Shown one piece after another: positions 38,297 to 49,291 of a DNA stretch of 64,000 nucleotides. A model generated the notes under the pieces. That model was not told the origin of the DNA. It did not search any database and worked only from the letters and a program-made list of their open reading frames with translations. Positions within the stretch are counted from its first letter, which is position 1. Each line of letters begins with the position of its first letter. The stretch is from Pseudopyrenochaeta lycopersici (lineage: Eukaryota > Ascomycota > Dothideomycetes > Pleosporales > Pseudopyrenochaetaceae), in contig NHZP01000012.1 of NCBI GenBank assembly GCA_003313425.1, forward strand, positions 1,426,001-1,490,000, in the 5' to 3' direction. Both the position numbers and the translations under genes were made by a program.

Positions 38297-39048
38297 GGCG
38301 GCGGTGTGATGCTGATGTACTCCTGGGAAGGGGGCAGACGCAATTGTTCGCAGCCGGGGCAAGAGCAATGCCTCTGGCGTGCGCTGTGGGATGTTCTGCA
38401 AAACCCAGTGCAGACCAGGTGGCGGCAGTATAAGTTAAGGTGGAACCGGCAGCCGAGGGCTTCGATGTCCTCTCTCCGGGGCTTATAAACGCACGGGACT
38501 AATTGCGCGGTTTTGAACGACAGCGAAACAACTTGCCGACAGTAGGGAACAAGGGAAGAAGAGGATCAGAATCTCCAGGTTATTGCCCATGAATTACAAA
38601 GATTCCCGCCCAAGAGGCGGCAAGGTCCTGTACGAGACCCAGCACCGCCGAACCATCTCCGTGGCCAACCAGAGCCCCGAGATTACTGAAAACTCCTCAT
38701 GTGGTTAGTGCCTCGGAATAGAAGAAAATACCCCTACATTACACTCCGAAAGCAGCGGTACCCAGCCTAGTTCAGAGCAAACCATACAAAGACCAATCGC
38801 AGGGACACACGCGCGCTATGCCAGCCCTTGGCTAGGCTATATACGCATCCAAGTGCTGAAATTCGACGAAAACCTCCTAAGAGGACGCTTGTGCCAGGTA
38901 CTGATGAGTGGCGAACAGATGCTCAGAAATGAGCAGCTTTCGGGCGCTGTTGCTGGTGCGAAGAGGGATGCAGAGGGCACTGGCATTTAATAACTATGAA
39001 TGGTTGCAGCGATTGGCTGTGGTAGTGTAATAGCTTTTTTTCTCTATT
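38297..39048. other. Intergenic, HEM2 upstream region
   Basis: Holds the HEM2 promoter and the 3' flank of the 7TM gene. A short open frame at 38590-38709 (39 codons) lacks support. Confidence 0.4.
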
Positions 39049-40150
39049 TCAATTTGCCTGCGGTATTCGCCCCGCAGCACTCACCTCCCAGCTACTAGGT
39101 GCTCTCCACCACTTCCCCATCTTACTCTCTCTACTTCTCTTACTTTCATCCGTAAATGCTCTAGTAGATACTGGCCTGATAAACTCCTTGTTCGGTTTGT
39201 CCAAAGGGAACGCAGCTTCGAGGTCGACGGTTATCCCACTGCTCCCGTTTTCCTTGCCCTTTTGCGATTCTCTTGACACAAGTTTCTCAAACTTCGAAGC
39301 TAGATTGGGGAATATGAGGAGCAGGGCAACCTTTATGCTTGGCGCACATGCGACGATTATGGCAAGGTGGTTCTCGATCACAGCGCAGATCATGATTGTT
39401 GCCGTCTTGTACGTGAAATCTGGATTCTTTGCCTGGGCATCGACACAATATACCCGTGCACCGCTTGCCGCCAGCACAAATCCCCCAAGGGCGAAGAGTA
39501 CGTTTACTCCTACTCTTTGTGGCCTTCTCAGCTGCAGGTTCCATGTGAACATGAGGGGCATAGCATAGAGGACCAAGTCTGTTGCTAGCATGAAGCAGGA
39601 GTTGAAGTAATTAAACGCATTGATGTCGATGCATCGACCAGGGACATTGGCATTCCATATTGCTCGTATTGGAGCACACTGAAAAATTGTTGCCCCGATG
39701 CATGTGCATCCAAAAGCAAATGCGATGGCGTGCATAAGGTAGATACTCCTTTGGGGCCAGCGGTCGATTGTGAGCTCGGTATAGAAAAGCAAAAGTGAGT
39801 GTTTAACACTCCAGTTGCAGATGAAGTAGAAGAATCGTGAGGCCATGACTAGCTTGAGAATAGGCACCATCTTCGCGTGCGGTACCGCAGACATTGGAAG
39901 CCCCATCCCGAAGCGCGTGGATATCATCTGGAGGATGGAGAAAACTGTCGCGCAAAAGGCAGCGAGTGTGATGAGCGCTGCCTACATGTTAGCTTCAGTC
40001 TCGGGGTGGGACAAAGTTGCACTCACTATCATGCCAGCCAAACGATCTCACAAGGAACAGCCTCCTCCCTAACCGAGAACTGATTGCAGCAAGGCTTAAC
40101 ACAATCAGCGTCGAATTAACGGCGATGATGACTGGCCCAAGATCAGGCAT
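39049..40150 (-). CDS. Rhodopsin-domain 7TM protein (Pth11-like family, no CFEM)
   Basis: Integral membrane protein of the fungal 'rhodopsin domain' family (the extended Pth11-like group). Two exons, 40150-40027 and 39977-39049, give 350 residues. The acceptor is set at 39978 because it restores the conserved WHDTLITLA segment between TM1 and TM2; an AG slightly earlier would break the frame. Helices can be followed through GPVIIAVNSTLIVLSLAAI, TLITLAAFCATVFSIL, KLVMASRFFYFICNW, LMHAIAFAFGCTCIGATIF, YFNSCFMLATDLVLYAMPL, VNVLFALGGFVLAASG and MICAVIENHLAIIVACAPS. The VPGRCID and late E/N motifs are typical of the family. The tail is polar and cytoplasmic. There is no CFEM domain and no retinal-binding lysine motif, so it is not a light-driven opsin. 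Ligand unknown. Confidence 0.8.
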
Positions 40151-42483
40151 GGCGAACGCAAATGTGAACGTGACGATGTGTGGGCGACAGCTTATTTTGA
40201 GGTACCTGCCAGATCCCAGTAGAAAACATGCTGAGCTTATAAGACCCATGAGTATGGCCGTCCCGAGACGATAACACCAATTTCGCTGGCCTGCGATCAT
40301 TACCTCACGGTCCCGTGTGCACTTGCCGATCCCAACCGTCCCACGTTTCTCCACTACATATCTCCGACATGGGCTAACGAAAGAAAATGGAAGGACAGCC
40401 CATACAGAGGGCTAGACTGATGCCATTCTTAGATATGTGCATGGTAGTTTCAGCCAGCTTGAGCTATAGCTGGCCCGAAAGTGGTTGGCGAGTCTGAGTA
40501 AGCTTATTAGCTACGTCAGTTTACCTACTAGTTACATACCTTCGCTTACTCGCAAAGGATGCACACCTCGAATGTAAATCGAATGTATGGTCTGGTAAAC
40601 ATTTGCTCGCTTGAGAGTCGCGTGCAGGGTTCCAAATTTTTCAAGAGGCTCGATATCATTCTTATTGGGAGGCGACGGGATTCTTCTAGATTACGGTGCA
40701 TACTTAGTTGCTTAGGGCCCTCGAAAAACATTAGGCATGGATAGTGATAAACCAATAGTATTGCGACGTTTAGGGCTTTTCTGCTTATGGCGCGTCAGCC
40801 ATCGGTACACAGCAGCGAAGACTTGCGCATCGCTCCATCGAGTCCTTCGCAAGGTTTGATGTCAGCCTAGCTACAAAGCTATCCTAAGTATCATATCTCA
40901 CTTATATTCGGCATTCAACATTCTGGAGGACGAACATTGGCTCGAACACACTTATTTAAAGTGAGCTGTACGGCATCAATTCGTCTCTGTTTGAGACTTA
41001 TGCTGTACATGGCAACACAAAAGTGAGCCGTTGCCTGTGAGAATGGCCTCAGCCTTGTTTAACTTCAGATTCATGTCTCATTAAGGTTTTGGGTGACTTT
41101 GATTTCCTGTGGTAATATTATGAAGGCGCAGTGGTTCTCATTCCCTCGGTTGTTGCATCGATATCTGTCCCAGAATTTTGATAGTGAGACTGTGAACATA
41201 AGTTTCGCTGCTTTTCAATCTCCTATATAACTTCAAGCTTATGCTCAAGATGGAATCAGGCAAATCAAGCCATAAAGGGGTGTCTGGGACTTCAGAGCCA
41301 GTAATCGTGCCAATAACGACGAATCTGCCCGCACTAAGGATCGCGAATTAACGCTCCAATACAACATACTCCAAACAAACTAAGACTTCTTAGTCTCTCA
41401 ACTAGTGTGGGAATCGTAAATACACTTGACTTGCCTTGCCTTGCTGTCAGAACTCCACGTAGTGGCCACCGCAGAGTCTTTGGCGCGAATTTGAATAATT
41501 GAGAGCTAGAGAGACTCTACCATATGCTATGACTGTAACAGGTGTCTTCGCGTTTCATTTTGGGATGACAACTGCGCTTTATAAACTGCCACACTCATCG
41601 AGCCGTGCGGTATGTATAACCCCCATTCTACCCATTCAACCTACTTGAGAATTCATTTCATCTGAATCACAATTTCTCTTCTCGGGAGTGAGGCGCTGCA
41701 GTGTTCTAAGGGGGGAAAACCTTTAGAGACTGTCACGCATTTTGGCCCATTCTTTGTCCATGCCATCCCTCTCTTTCAAGTACGGCACGGTCTTACCATC
41801 GTGAAATTACCGTTCATAATACCGTTCTTGTTAAGGACCAAGGATTAAATGCTGCTGGTCCCGTCCTGCTTCAACATACCCGTGGCCTTCCGGTTCAAGC
41901 GAATACGTGTGCTCCTCGAAAGGTTTGATCACAGCTTTTCCGCCAAGACGGTCTGACTTGCACTCCAGGTTGATTGTAAGCATGTGACATACGAACAAGT
42001 ATCCAAGTAAAACTATGCCATTTGAGGTAGGCGTTCTTAATAGGCGGCGGTAACTGTCAAAAGCCAGGGCGGAGAACACGCGAGTGGGCTAACTCAACCT
42101 ATATTCACCACTCTAAAACAACACGATAACTACTAGTTGGTATATCCACGCTCTTAAGCAGATTTTCTGTTGTCTCTCATCTTCCGTTGCAATCATAAGA
42201 AAGACCGCAAGTCCCGTCTCCCCTGATGTGCCCCAGTCTGGGGTAGATTGCGATTGGCGGAATGGGGTATGCCACCAATCAACATCCATCTAACCACAAC
42301 ATTTCCCCACAAGATCACAGTTCAAGCCATGGCCTCAAGCATGCCTGTACGCCAAGTTCCGAAGAATTCGAGTACGGAAAAATTGATATCGGTAATTGCA
42401 TCTACCAATTCCGGTGACCTGGTTATAAGTATTCACCGTTTCCGGGACTTTCTAGGGACAGGGATATACGAATCTTTAACACG
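40151..42483. other. Gene-poor gap of 2.3 kb
   Basis: Divergent intergenic region between the 7TM gene and the pectinesterase gene. It looks more AT-rich than the coding parts and holds no open frame that I can support (41831-42079 and 42248-42538 match nothing). It probably contains both promoters. Confidence 0.4.
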
Positions 42484-43500
42484 ATGGTTGCTGGATTTGC
42501 TCGAGTCTTTATTCTTGTGTGCACTCTGTGCGTGGTGATTGCTAGTGGTAGTAAAAACGAACGGACGAGCCCGAGTAGGGGTTCTTTGGTCGTCGATGCC
42601 TCCCGCAAGTATCCAGGGAGCTATGCGAATATCAGTGCCGCGGTCACTGGTTTACACAACGAAACGGCGGCACAGACGATCTTCATCTTCCCTGGAACAT
42701 ACTCTGAGCAAGTCTACATCCCTCCTCATGCTGGTCCCCTTACGATTCAAGGCCACACCGTGGACGCTCGGTCATATAAAGATAATCAAGTGACTATCAG
42801 CTCGAACCTCTCACGACAGACGCCTGGTTTAGCGAATAACGATGCTACATCAACGGTTCGCCTATGGACATCAAATGTCAAATTCTACAATCTGAACATC
42901 GCCAACACCTTCGGATATGCTGCAACGAGCGGACAAGCTCTCGCACTTAGCGCGCAGAAGACCAACCAAGGCTTCTATGGTTGCAAATTTACCGGTTATC
43001 AAGATACTATATACGCCAACGAAGGACGGCAGATCTATGCGAAGTCGTACGTCAATGGCGCAGTAGACTTCATCTTCGGCCTCCGCGCCTCTGCATGGTT
43101 CGACAAGGTTGATATTGAGACCATCGGTACAGGCTACATCACTGCGAATGGCCGCGAAGCAGCAAACAATACAAGTTTCTACGTCTTCAACCAAGTCCGG
43201 GTCACTGGAACTAGCGGTCCAAATTCAACATTTCTAGGCAGACCTTGGAGACAATTCAGCAGAGTCGTCTTCCAAAGGAGCTACTTGAGTGATGTGGTGA
43301 AACCGGCAGGCTGGTCGAGGTGGGATGCAGTCCAAAGTCTTGCGAATGTTTTCTACAAGGAATACAAGAATTACGGCCCAGGTGCTACTGTTTCAGCTCG
43401 CGCAAATTTTAGCTCCCAATTGAGCGCTCCCATCACAACGGTCGATTTATTTGGAAAGCGTTTCGAAAAAGAGTTCTGGGTCGATGTGGACTATCTATAG
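42484..43500 (+). CDS. Pectin methylesterase (CE8), secreted
   Basis: Removes methyl groups from homogalacturonan in plant cell walls. Single-exon gene of 338 residues with a signal peptide (MVAGFARVFILVCTLCVVIASG, cleavage near 21). The right-handed beta-helix family motifs are present: Gln151 in GQALAL, Asp174 in GYQDTIY (general acid), Asp195 in VDFIFG (nucleophile) and Arg253 in LGRPW (carboxylate binding). Several Asn-x-Ser/Thr glycosylation sites are visible. The length is normal for fungal CE8 enzymes and all catalytic residues are intact, so it should be active. It supports a plant-associated or plant-saprobic lifestyle. Confidence 0.95.
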   Translation: MVAGFARVFILVCTLCVVIASGSKNERTSPSRGSLVVDASRKYPGSYANISAAVTGLHNETAAQTIFIFPGTYSEQVYIPPHAGPLTIQGHTVDARSYKDNQVTISSNLSRQTPGLANNDATSTVRLWTSNVKFYNLNIANTFGYAATSGQALALSAQKTNQGFYGCKFTGYQDTIYANEGRQIYAKSYVNGAVDFIFGLRASAWFDKVDIETIGTGYITANGREAANNTSFYVFNQVRVTGTSGPNSTFLGRPWRQFSRVVFQRSYLSDVVKPAGWSRWDAVQSLANVFYKEYKNYGPGATVSARANFSSQLSAPITTVDLFGKRFEKEFWVDVDYL

Positions 43501-45169
43501 CGACTCTGATTTGGCTTGGATTGGTCAGAGAGAGAGAAAAATCTCATTTGAACAATAACTTCGAATCAGTCAAACGTTGAAAAACGTCTTCCTCAATACA
43601 CATCTTAATTTCTCTGGGACTCTTCCACTTTTAGACCATACTAAGTCCAAGCCCTTGATTACTTTCTGGTTTTTGTTCTGCACTCGGTGCTTGGCCAAGG
43701 CCCAATCCTACACAAGTATTTGGCAATGATAGTCTTATCCTCAAACTCATTACTTAGGAAGTGCCTCTTCGCATCCTACCTTCATACGCCACTACTTGAG
43801 TTTGATCAGGCCTGACAGCCACAGCATATCATTGGAGGTGACAGGACTGTCGGCTCAGCTTTCTCTGTCCTCTTTTCAAGCGACCACACGAACTTTCCCA
43901 AGGCCTCCGCAATAAATCCAGGGTTCCGCCACCTACCGCACTCCCACTTTAGAAACTTGAATATCCATATCAACTGCTCGTCCTGTTCAGGCTAATATTA
44001 AGGCTGCTTTTGACCGCCACTGGGCCACTGGCGTAGATACGCAATTTTCTGTAAGAATACGTTCATAAAGAACCGTCTGTGGCAATATCCCGCCAACTAC
44101 GGCAAAGTTGTAATTGCAAAGGTGTAGTACACTTTCATCGCCACTAAGAAGTGATACATGCTTGTAGTGGTGGAGACTAGAAGGTCGAGCAGATTGTTCC
44201 AAATATTAGTGAAGGCAATGACAAAGCTTGTGAGTTCCAATACAGACTATTATGGTTGTGGGATCGTAAGGATGGGGCAGCGTACTGGTATTTGCACGGC
44301 TCTGGTAAGCGGAAGCCTTCGAGAAGGCTTCGATTCATATCCTTTCATTCAATTTCAGTGTAGGTACATACAGACTGCAATCTTTGGATGCAATACTGTG
44401 CTTTGGTGGTGTCGTGACGCTAACTGACGAAATGTGTCCATTAAACTAATGTAAACCTTTTTTCTCTTTTCTTTGCCCAGAAATATTTGTATATACAGAA
44501 GACTACTTTTTCAATTGCATTCCTTTCAAGTATTAAGGGGAAGAGCTAACAACGGTCATAAAACTACAAATATGCGTGTCCTTAGGATTACTTGAAAGCC
44601 GAATATATCCCACGGTCCATTCAAGGACCATGTAGGTTATGTGGATGTGTAAGTAGAGCTGTATCTTGCCGAACGATGGCCACACATATTTACCAACCAC
44701 TTTTTGTCGAATAAATGGTCGCTACGCGCAGCTCGTACCTAGAACGCGATATTAGCAACCTAAGATTTTCTTTTGAACCAATGTGGCAATAAATTTCAAA
44801 AAATAGATACCAACGCTTCCTCTTTCTTGTCATAGCCAGAGAGTTGTTACTGAGCAGTCCAAAACTTGATTACGCATGATAGTCGAGTTTAAACCTTACA
44901 CATACGCTGGCGTTGACGGCAATTACTGTGAAGATGGCTCAGCTTGCAGATTGCGTCATTTTGTCATTTCTGAGTTTTCTGTTATTTGATAGTAATGGTT
45001 GTAGCCTCAACGCTCCTAGATCAATTTGATGTTGTTAATCATGACGTCCGTGTCGCATCAGATGAACGTCAATGCTCGCCATCATGGTCAACAACGACCT
45101 CGATTATTGAACGAACGCCGTTCACCATCATACCTTTGTTCGAATCTTTTCTCGTTGAAGATTTCTGTA
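43501..45169. other. Gene-poor gap of 1.7 kb
   Basis: 3' flank of the pectinesterase gene and upstream region of the small mitochondrial-type gene. No recognisable gene, RNA or repeat. Confidence 0.4.
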
Positions 45170-45632
45170 ATGTCTCCAAACTTTCTGTCAAGCCTCTCGC
45201 GCTCAGCGCCTACACTAACTCGCGCTTTGCAGCAACGAGGTCAGGGTAAGCTCAAACCAAACTAATCCTCACACAGCTCGCAGCTAATTTGCGTAATTAG
45301 TTGCTTCACCTCTTCTATCCAGGACATACGCTACGAATAACGGAGCAACACCTGGACAATCTTCTAATGTGTCGAACCCTCAAGCAAGCAGCATCGAAAG
45401 CCAGGATATCAACCAAAGAGCTGCACATGGTCGCTCAGACAAGTCCGATGCCGACCATGCATCACTGCAGAATCCAGTCAGCCACACAGAACAAGACAGA
45501 GCTGGAGCGACAGAAGAGACAACGCAGAGCCAGGATGCTATGAAGCATGACCCGAAAGAGCCAAACAGCGAAAAGAGGGAGAAGACTCTCGAATATGGGC
45601 AGAATCAGCCATTGGATGCCGCAGACAAGTGA
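45170..45632 (+). CDS. Small predicted mitochondrial protein, 135 residues
   Basis: I do not recognise a family. Exons 45170-45245 and 45301-45632 join in frame across a 55-base intron, giving 135 residues. The first 40 residues (MSPNFLSSLSRSAPTLTRA, then a LLSRTYATNN segment) look like a mitochondrial presequence with an RTYA-type cleavage site, completed only after splicing. The rest is hydrophilic and probably disordered, rich in Ser, Gln, Asp and Glu, and ends KTLEYGQNQPLDAADK. The same frame is open upstream with an earlier Met near 45026-45050; the Met at 45170 is preferred because it starts the presequence cleanly. Real, but functionally unknown. Confidence 0.5.
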
Positions 45633-45896
45633 AGGAAACGAGAGAGAGATTGCAAACGGGGTCTTATCCGTCGAATTTCATTACATAACATGGCAACATA
45701 CGAATAAATAACTTCGGCACTCTCCAATTCAACGTGGGTTTGGTTTTGTCCATCTACCAGTGTATCCTGCTGGATTCAATTGATCGAACGTCTCGCTATC
45801 GTACTACTAGGAAGAATTGACGGTGATATTCGTAGGCTGCGGTCACACTCAAACTGTATTATCCACCGTCTGTGCAAGCACCAGGTACATCTACAT

Positions 45897-46680
45897 CTAG
45901 TGCAAGTACTCATTGAAGAAGTTGACCGCACTCCTCTTCGCCCTCTCCAGTCCATCCTTCTGCAGCTTATTGTTCGGATCTCCGCGCGCCGCAAATCCAT
46001 GCTGCAGCCCCGCAAAGTAGATGTATTCCCACTGCACACCCGTTTTTGGGAGATTGTCAAGTGCGTATTTCTTCAGCTCCTCAGTAAATGCAAAATCATG
46101 CTCGGGGGCCAAAATTTGCACTGGCACCTTTACGGCGTCAATCTCAGCGTTGTCTAATAGAGAGGGGTGCGCGGCCGAGATGGCGTCAATCAGGGATGGA
46201 TCGGCAGCTAACTTGAAGACTGCCCAGCCGCCATAGCAGAAGCCGATGGCTGCAACCTTGGGATACTGCGACTTGAGTGTTTCCGCGGCGGCCTTAATCT
46301 GTGGCCAGCGGACGTCTTTCCCGTGACGCGCGAGGAAAGCCATGAGATCGAAGTGTTTGGCTTTTTCGGGATCCGAGAGTGCAGAAGGATCTACGACTTC
46401 ACCATCGAATCTAATAAAAATCAGCATGAGCTTGTGAAGAAAGTACCGGCAAAGCAACTCACACGTCTGGAATGTAAACGGTGGCATTAGCCTCTTTCGC
46501 ATAGTGGTCAGCCAAGATGCGGATATTAGGGAGCGTCCAGCCGAAGATATCAGTTACGATGAGGACAGCGGCATCCTTGGAGTCACCCGTCACGTAGGCG
46601 GGAATATTGTTGAGGGTAGATTCTTTGCCAGTGGAGGTGCCGTTCCACTTGAAACCTGTCTTACAGTTATCGCAGGACAT
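45897..46680 (-). CDS. Dienelactone hydrolase family protein
   Basis: Alpha/beta hydrolase of the carboxymethylenebutenolidase family. Two exons, 46680-46463 and 46410-45897 (52-base intron), give 243 residues. The triad is Cys131 in GFCYGG, Asp178 in APEHD and His210 in GLQHGF, in the Cys-Asp-His arrangement of this family. Classic members open dienelactones during chlorocatechol breakdown, but fungal relatives are widespread and their substrates are mostly unknown, so only a general hydrolase call is justified. The N-terminus MSCDNCKTGFKWNGT is typical of fungal homologues. It lies next to, but is transcribed in the same direction as, the acyl-CoA ligase gene, about 0.7 kb away. Confidence 0.9.
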
Positions 46681-47376
46681 TGTAAGTGTTGGCGATGCGG
46701 CTGAAGCCGGTGACTACTGGAAAATTAAAAGGTAGCAATATGAGCGGATGTCGAAGTCGACGAGGGGGGTGGAGGGGTCTTATGGTGCAATTCGCAGCTT
46801 TAAAGTGGGGCGGGGCGAGAGCAACTTTGGCTCTGCAGGAACGACACCGAGTTAACCAATTGCAAGTACCAACCACGCTGCTATTTCAAATGCTGCGAAG
46901 GTGGGGTTGGTGACGACAGATGGGAACGGAGATAAGCTCGGTCAGTGCGGCCTAAACTCCCTAGCCGAGCTCTGACCGCACCCGTCTTCTTTTTTACGGC
47001 GACCGACTTAGTTCTAGTCTATGTATATGAACATGACTCTAGATTGGTGCAGGTGAGCTGGGTCTCGGCTGCGATGCAAGAAAACTGTGCGTCGCACGCC
47101 ATGGCGGAAGTGCGCAAGGAAAGTATGCCGGAAAAGTCATGGACAGCGAGCAATCATCGGATACTGCAACTGAGGTCGGATAAGATGCACCAGAGAGGGG
47201 GGGTTGTGGCTCATGTCAAGGACGGTCAGCATGTCTAACTTGCAACCGTCACTTGGGGGATTTGCACGTTATTTTGTTACATTTGACTGATCCAGACGTA
47301 CACATGGATGTACTGGACGAAACAATAATTCCATCAAGATGTATTGGCCTGCTAACCCTGAGCTGCGTTTGCTAAT
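46681..47376. other. Intergenic, nothing recognised
   Basis: Upstream region of the dienelactone hydrolase gene and 3' flank of the acyl-CoA ligase gene. One open frame (46945-47238) has no family resemblance. Confidence 0.4.
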
Positions 47377-49291
47377 CTAGAGCTTGGCCAGCTGCCTTGT
47401 CGATGTCACCCACTGCTGCACTTCTGGACTCGTCTGATAATCTGGCGGAAAAAAGTGCGGACCCAGAAGTTTCTTTTGTACCTTCCCGGTTGCAGTCTTT
47501 GGCAACTCCCCACCCACAATCCGGAGGAGCGTTGGCAGCTTATACCCCGCCAGCCTACCCCTTAGGTCTCGTCGCAAATCTTCAATCGTCAGCATATACT
47601 CGGTATTTCCATATGTCTCCAGGAAGGCGTCGGTCAGATCCTCCTCCTGGAGCGAAATGAGCGCTGCAACCCGCTGCCCAAACTCTTCGTCATCGACACC
47701 CACCACCATTGCCTCGGCAATATAGGGTAGTCCTAGCAGCTCTCGCTCAATATCAAGGGCTGAGATCTTGTAGCCTCCCGATTTGATGATATCAAGAGAA
47801 GCTCGGCCGATGATGTAGTAGTATTTTCCTTCTTTTCGTCCAATGTCACCTGTCCGGAAGTAGCCATCCTCATCGTGGGCTTGTGCGGTAGCTTCGGGGT
47901 CACGCAGGTACTTGGAAAACATATGCTAATAGCATTTAGCGAGTTTAACCAAAAAGAGAATACCTGATACTTACAGGACTTTTGACTAGAATCTCGCCCT
48001 CGTCCCCCTCGGTCAGCTTCACATCAATGCCGCTTACTATCTCCCCTACAGATCCGTCGGGGACCTTCTTATCATCTAGGCGCACCTTGAAGACAGCCCC
48101 AAACTCAGTTGCACCGTAGCGTTGTACAATGTTCTTTTGTATAAGAGTTGACCAGAAGTCATTGAGGGGCTGAGGCAATGCTGACGTTCCACAAAGACAG
48201 GCGCGGAACTGCCTAGCTCCCGCGATGTACTTCGCCAGCTCCTCAGCCGGCAACTTGTGCAGACTACGCTGGTAGTGCCGCCGCATGCGCATGTATATAG
48301 TCGGCACGCCTGAGAAGAAAGTCAGGCGCCGGGACGGATTGATAGCGCCCTGTTTCCACCGCTCCCACATCCACACCTCGTCGAAGCTGCCGCTGCGGAA
48401 CTCGATACGACCGCCAGAAATGAGGAATGGGAAGAAATTGATCCCAACTCCAGTTGCGTGGTGCACTGGAAGCACATGCAGCATCACGTCGTCCTCTGTC
48501 AATCTGTAGTGGTCTGCTACAGAGAGAGCGCAATCGAACACGAACGCTCTCCTCATCACGGCGCCTTTTGGAGGTCCGGTAGTGCCGCTTGTAAAGATAA
48601 CAACACCTGCTCCGTTCTCTTCTAGTGGACGATCCGATGAGATCAATATGTCGGTGGGGTCAAGAGTTGGTGTGTAGGTGCAAGGTCCTATTGGAATGCC
48701 TCTGAAGTGCTCATTGCTCGTAGATGCGATGCGTTTCTCCAGATCACAACACTTTCTCAGATCGAATGAGCTGACCAGAACAAGGACTGACTGTGATTTT
48801 TCAATGAAATATGCTGCCTCCTCGACGGGAAGTGCGGGCGTGATTGGCACAGCTGCGGCTCCAAGTGCCAAAACTGCCAGCATTGCTACTGTATACTCAT
48901 ATCCACCGGCTGCGACAATGGCAATGTAGACCTCATCTCTTCGCTCCAACGCTTCGAAAGTCGTGGTATCGAGGGTGTTCAGGATGGTCTCACGTAGCGC
49001 CAGCACGTCTGAGAGCAGCTCCAGATGCGTTCGTCGGTGCTTCGAGCGGACATCGTCAATGGCTATGCGGGCGGGGGTTCGACTCGCATACCGCAGTAAT
49101 CGGCTGAAAAGAGGCTGTGGCGTATCAGCACCTAGTCAATTCGGGCTGATGACACTGGGCATGGACGGGTCGCACCGTGTTTGGGAGGATATTGGAACCC
49201 GTATGTTTTGGGACCATATAAGACCGATCTTCCATCCTGATGCCGCTTCCGGAGAGATACAAGCATCGACCTACTCACCTCCTCGCGCCAT
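47377..49291 (-). CDS. Peroxisomal AMP-dependent acyl-CoA ligase
   Basis: ANL-superfamily enzyme that adenylates a carboxylic acid and transfers it to CoA. Three exons, 49291-49279 (13 bases, MARG), 49131-47975 and 47925-47377, give 572 residues. ANL motifs in order: VVIFTSGTTGPPKGAVM (A3), QRYGATEFG (A5), DGYFRTGDIG (A7), IIKSGGYKISALDIE (A8 hinge) and TATGKVQKK (A10, catalytic Lys). The N-terminal RLLRYASRTPARIAI segment resembles the ACSF3/malonyl-CoA-synthetase-like branch. The last three residues are AKL, a canonical PTS1, so the enzyme should be peroxisomal. The acid substrate cannot be read from sequence. The tiny first exon and the 147-base first intron are the weakest parts of the model. 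Confidence 0.85.

Noticed and set aside
38590..38709. 39-codon open frame as a small gene
   Set aside because: No splice partner, no homology pattern and no promoter element to support it.
39049..40150. True light-sensing opsin
   Set aside because: The family name is 'rhodopsin domain', but the retinal Schiff-base lysine motif of microbial opsins is absent and the helices match the Pth11-like group.
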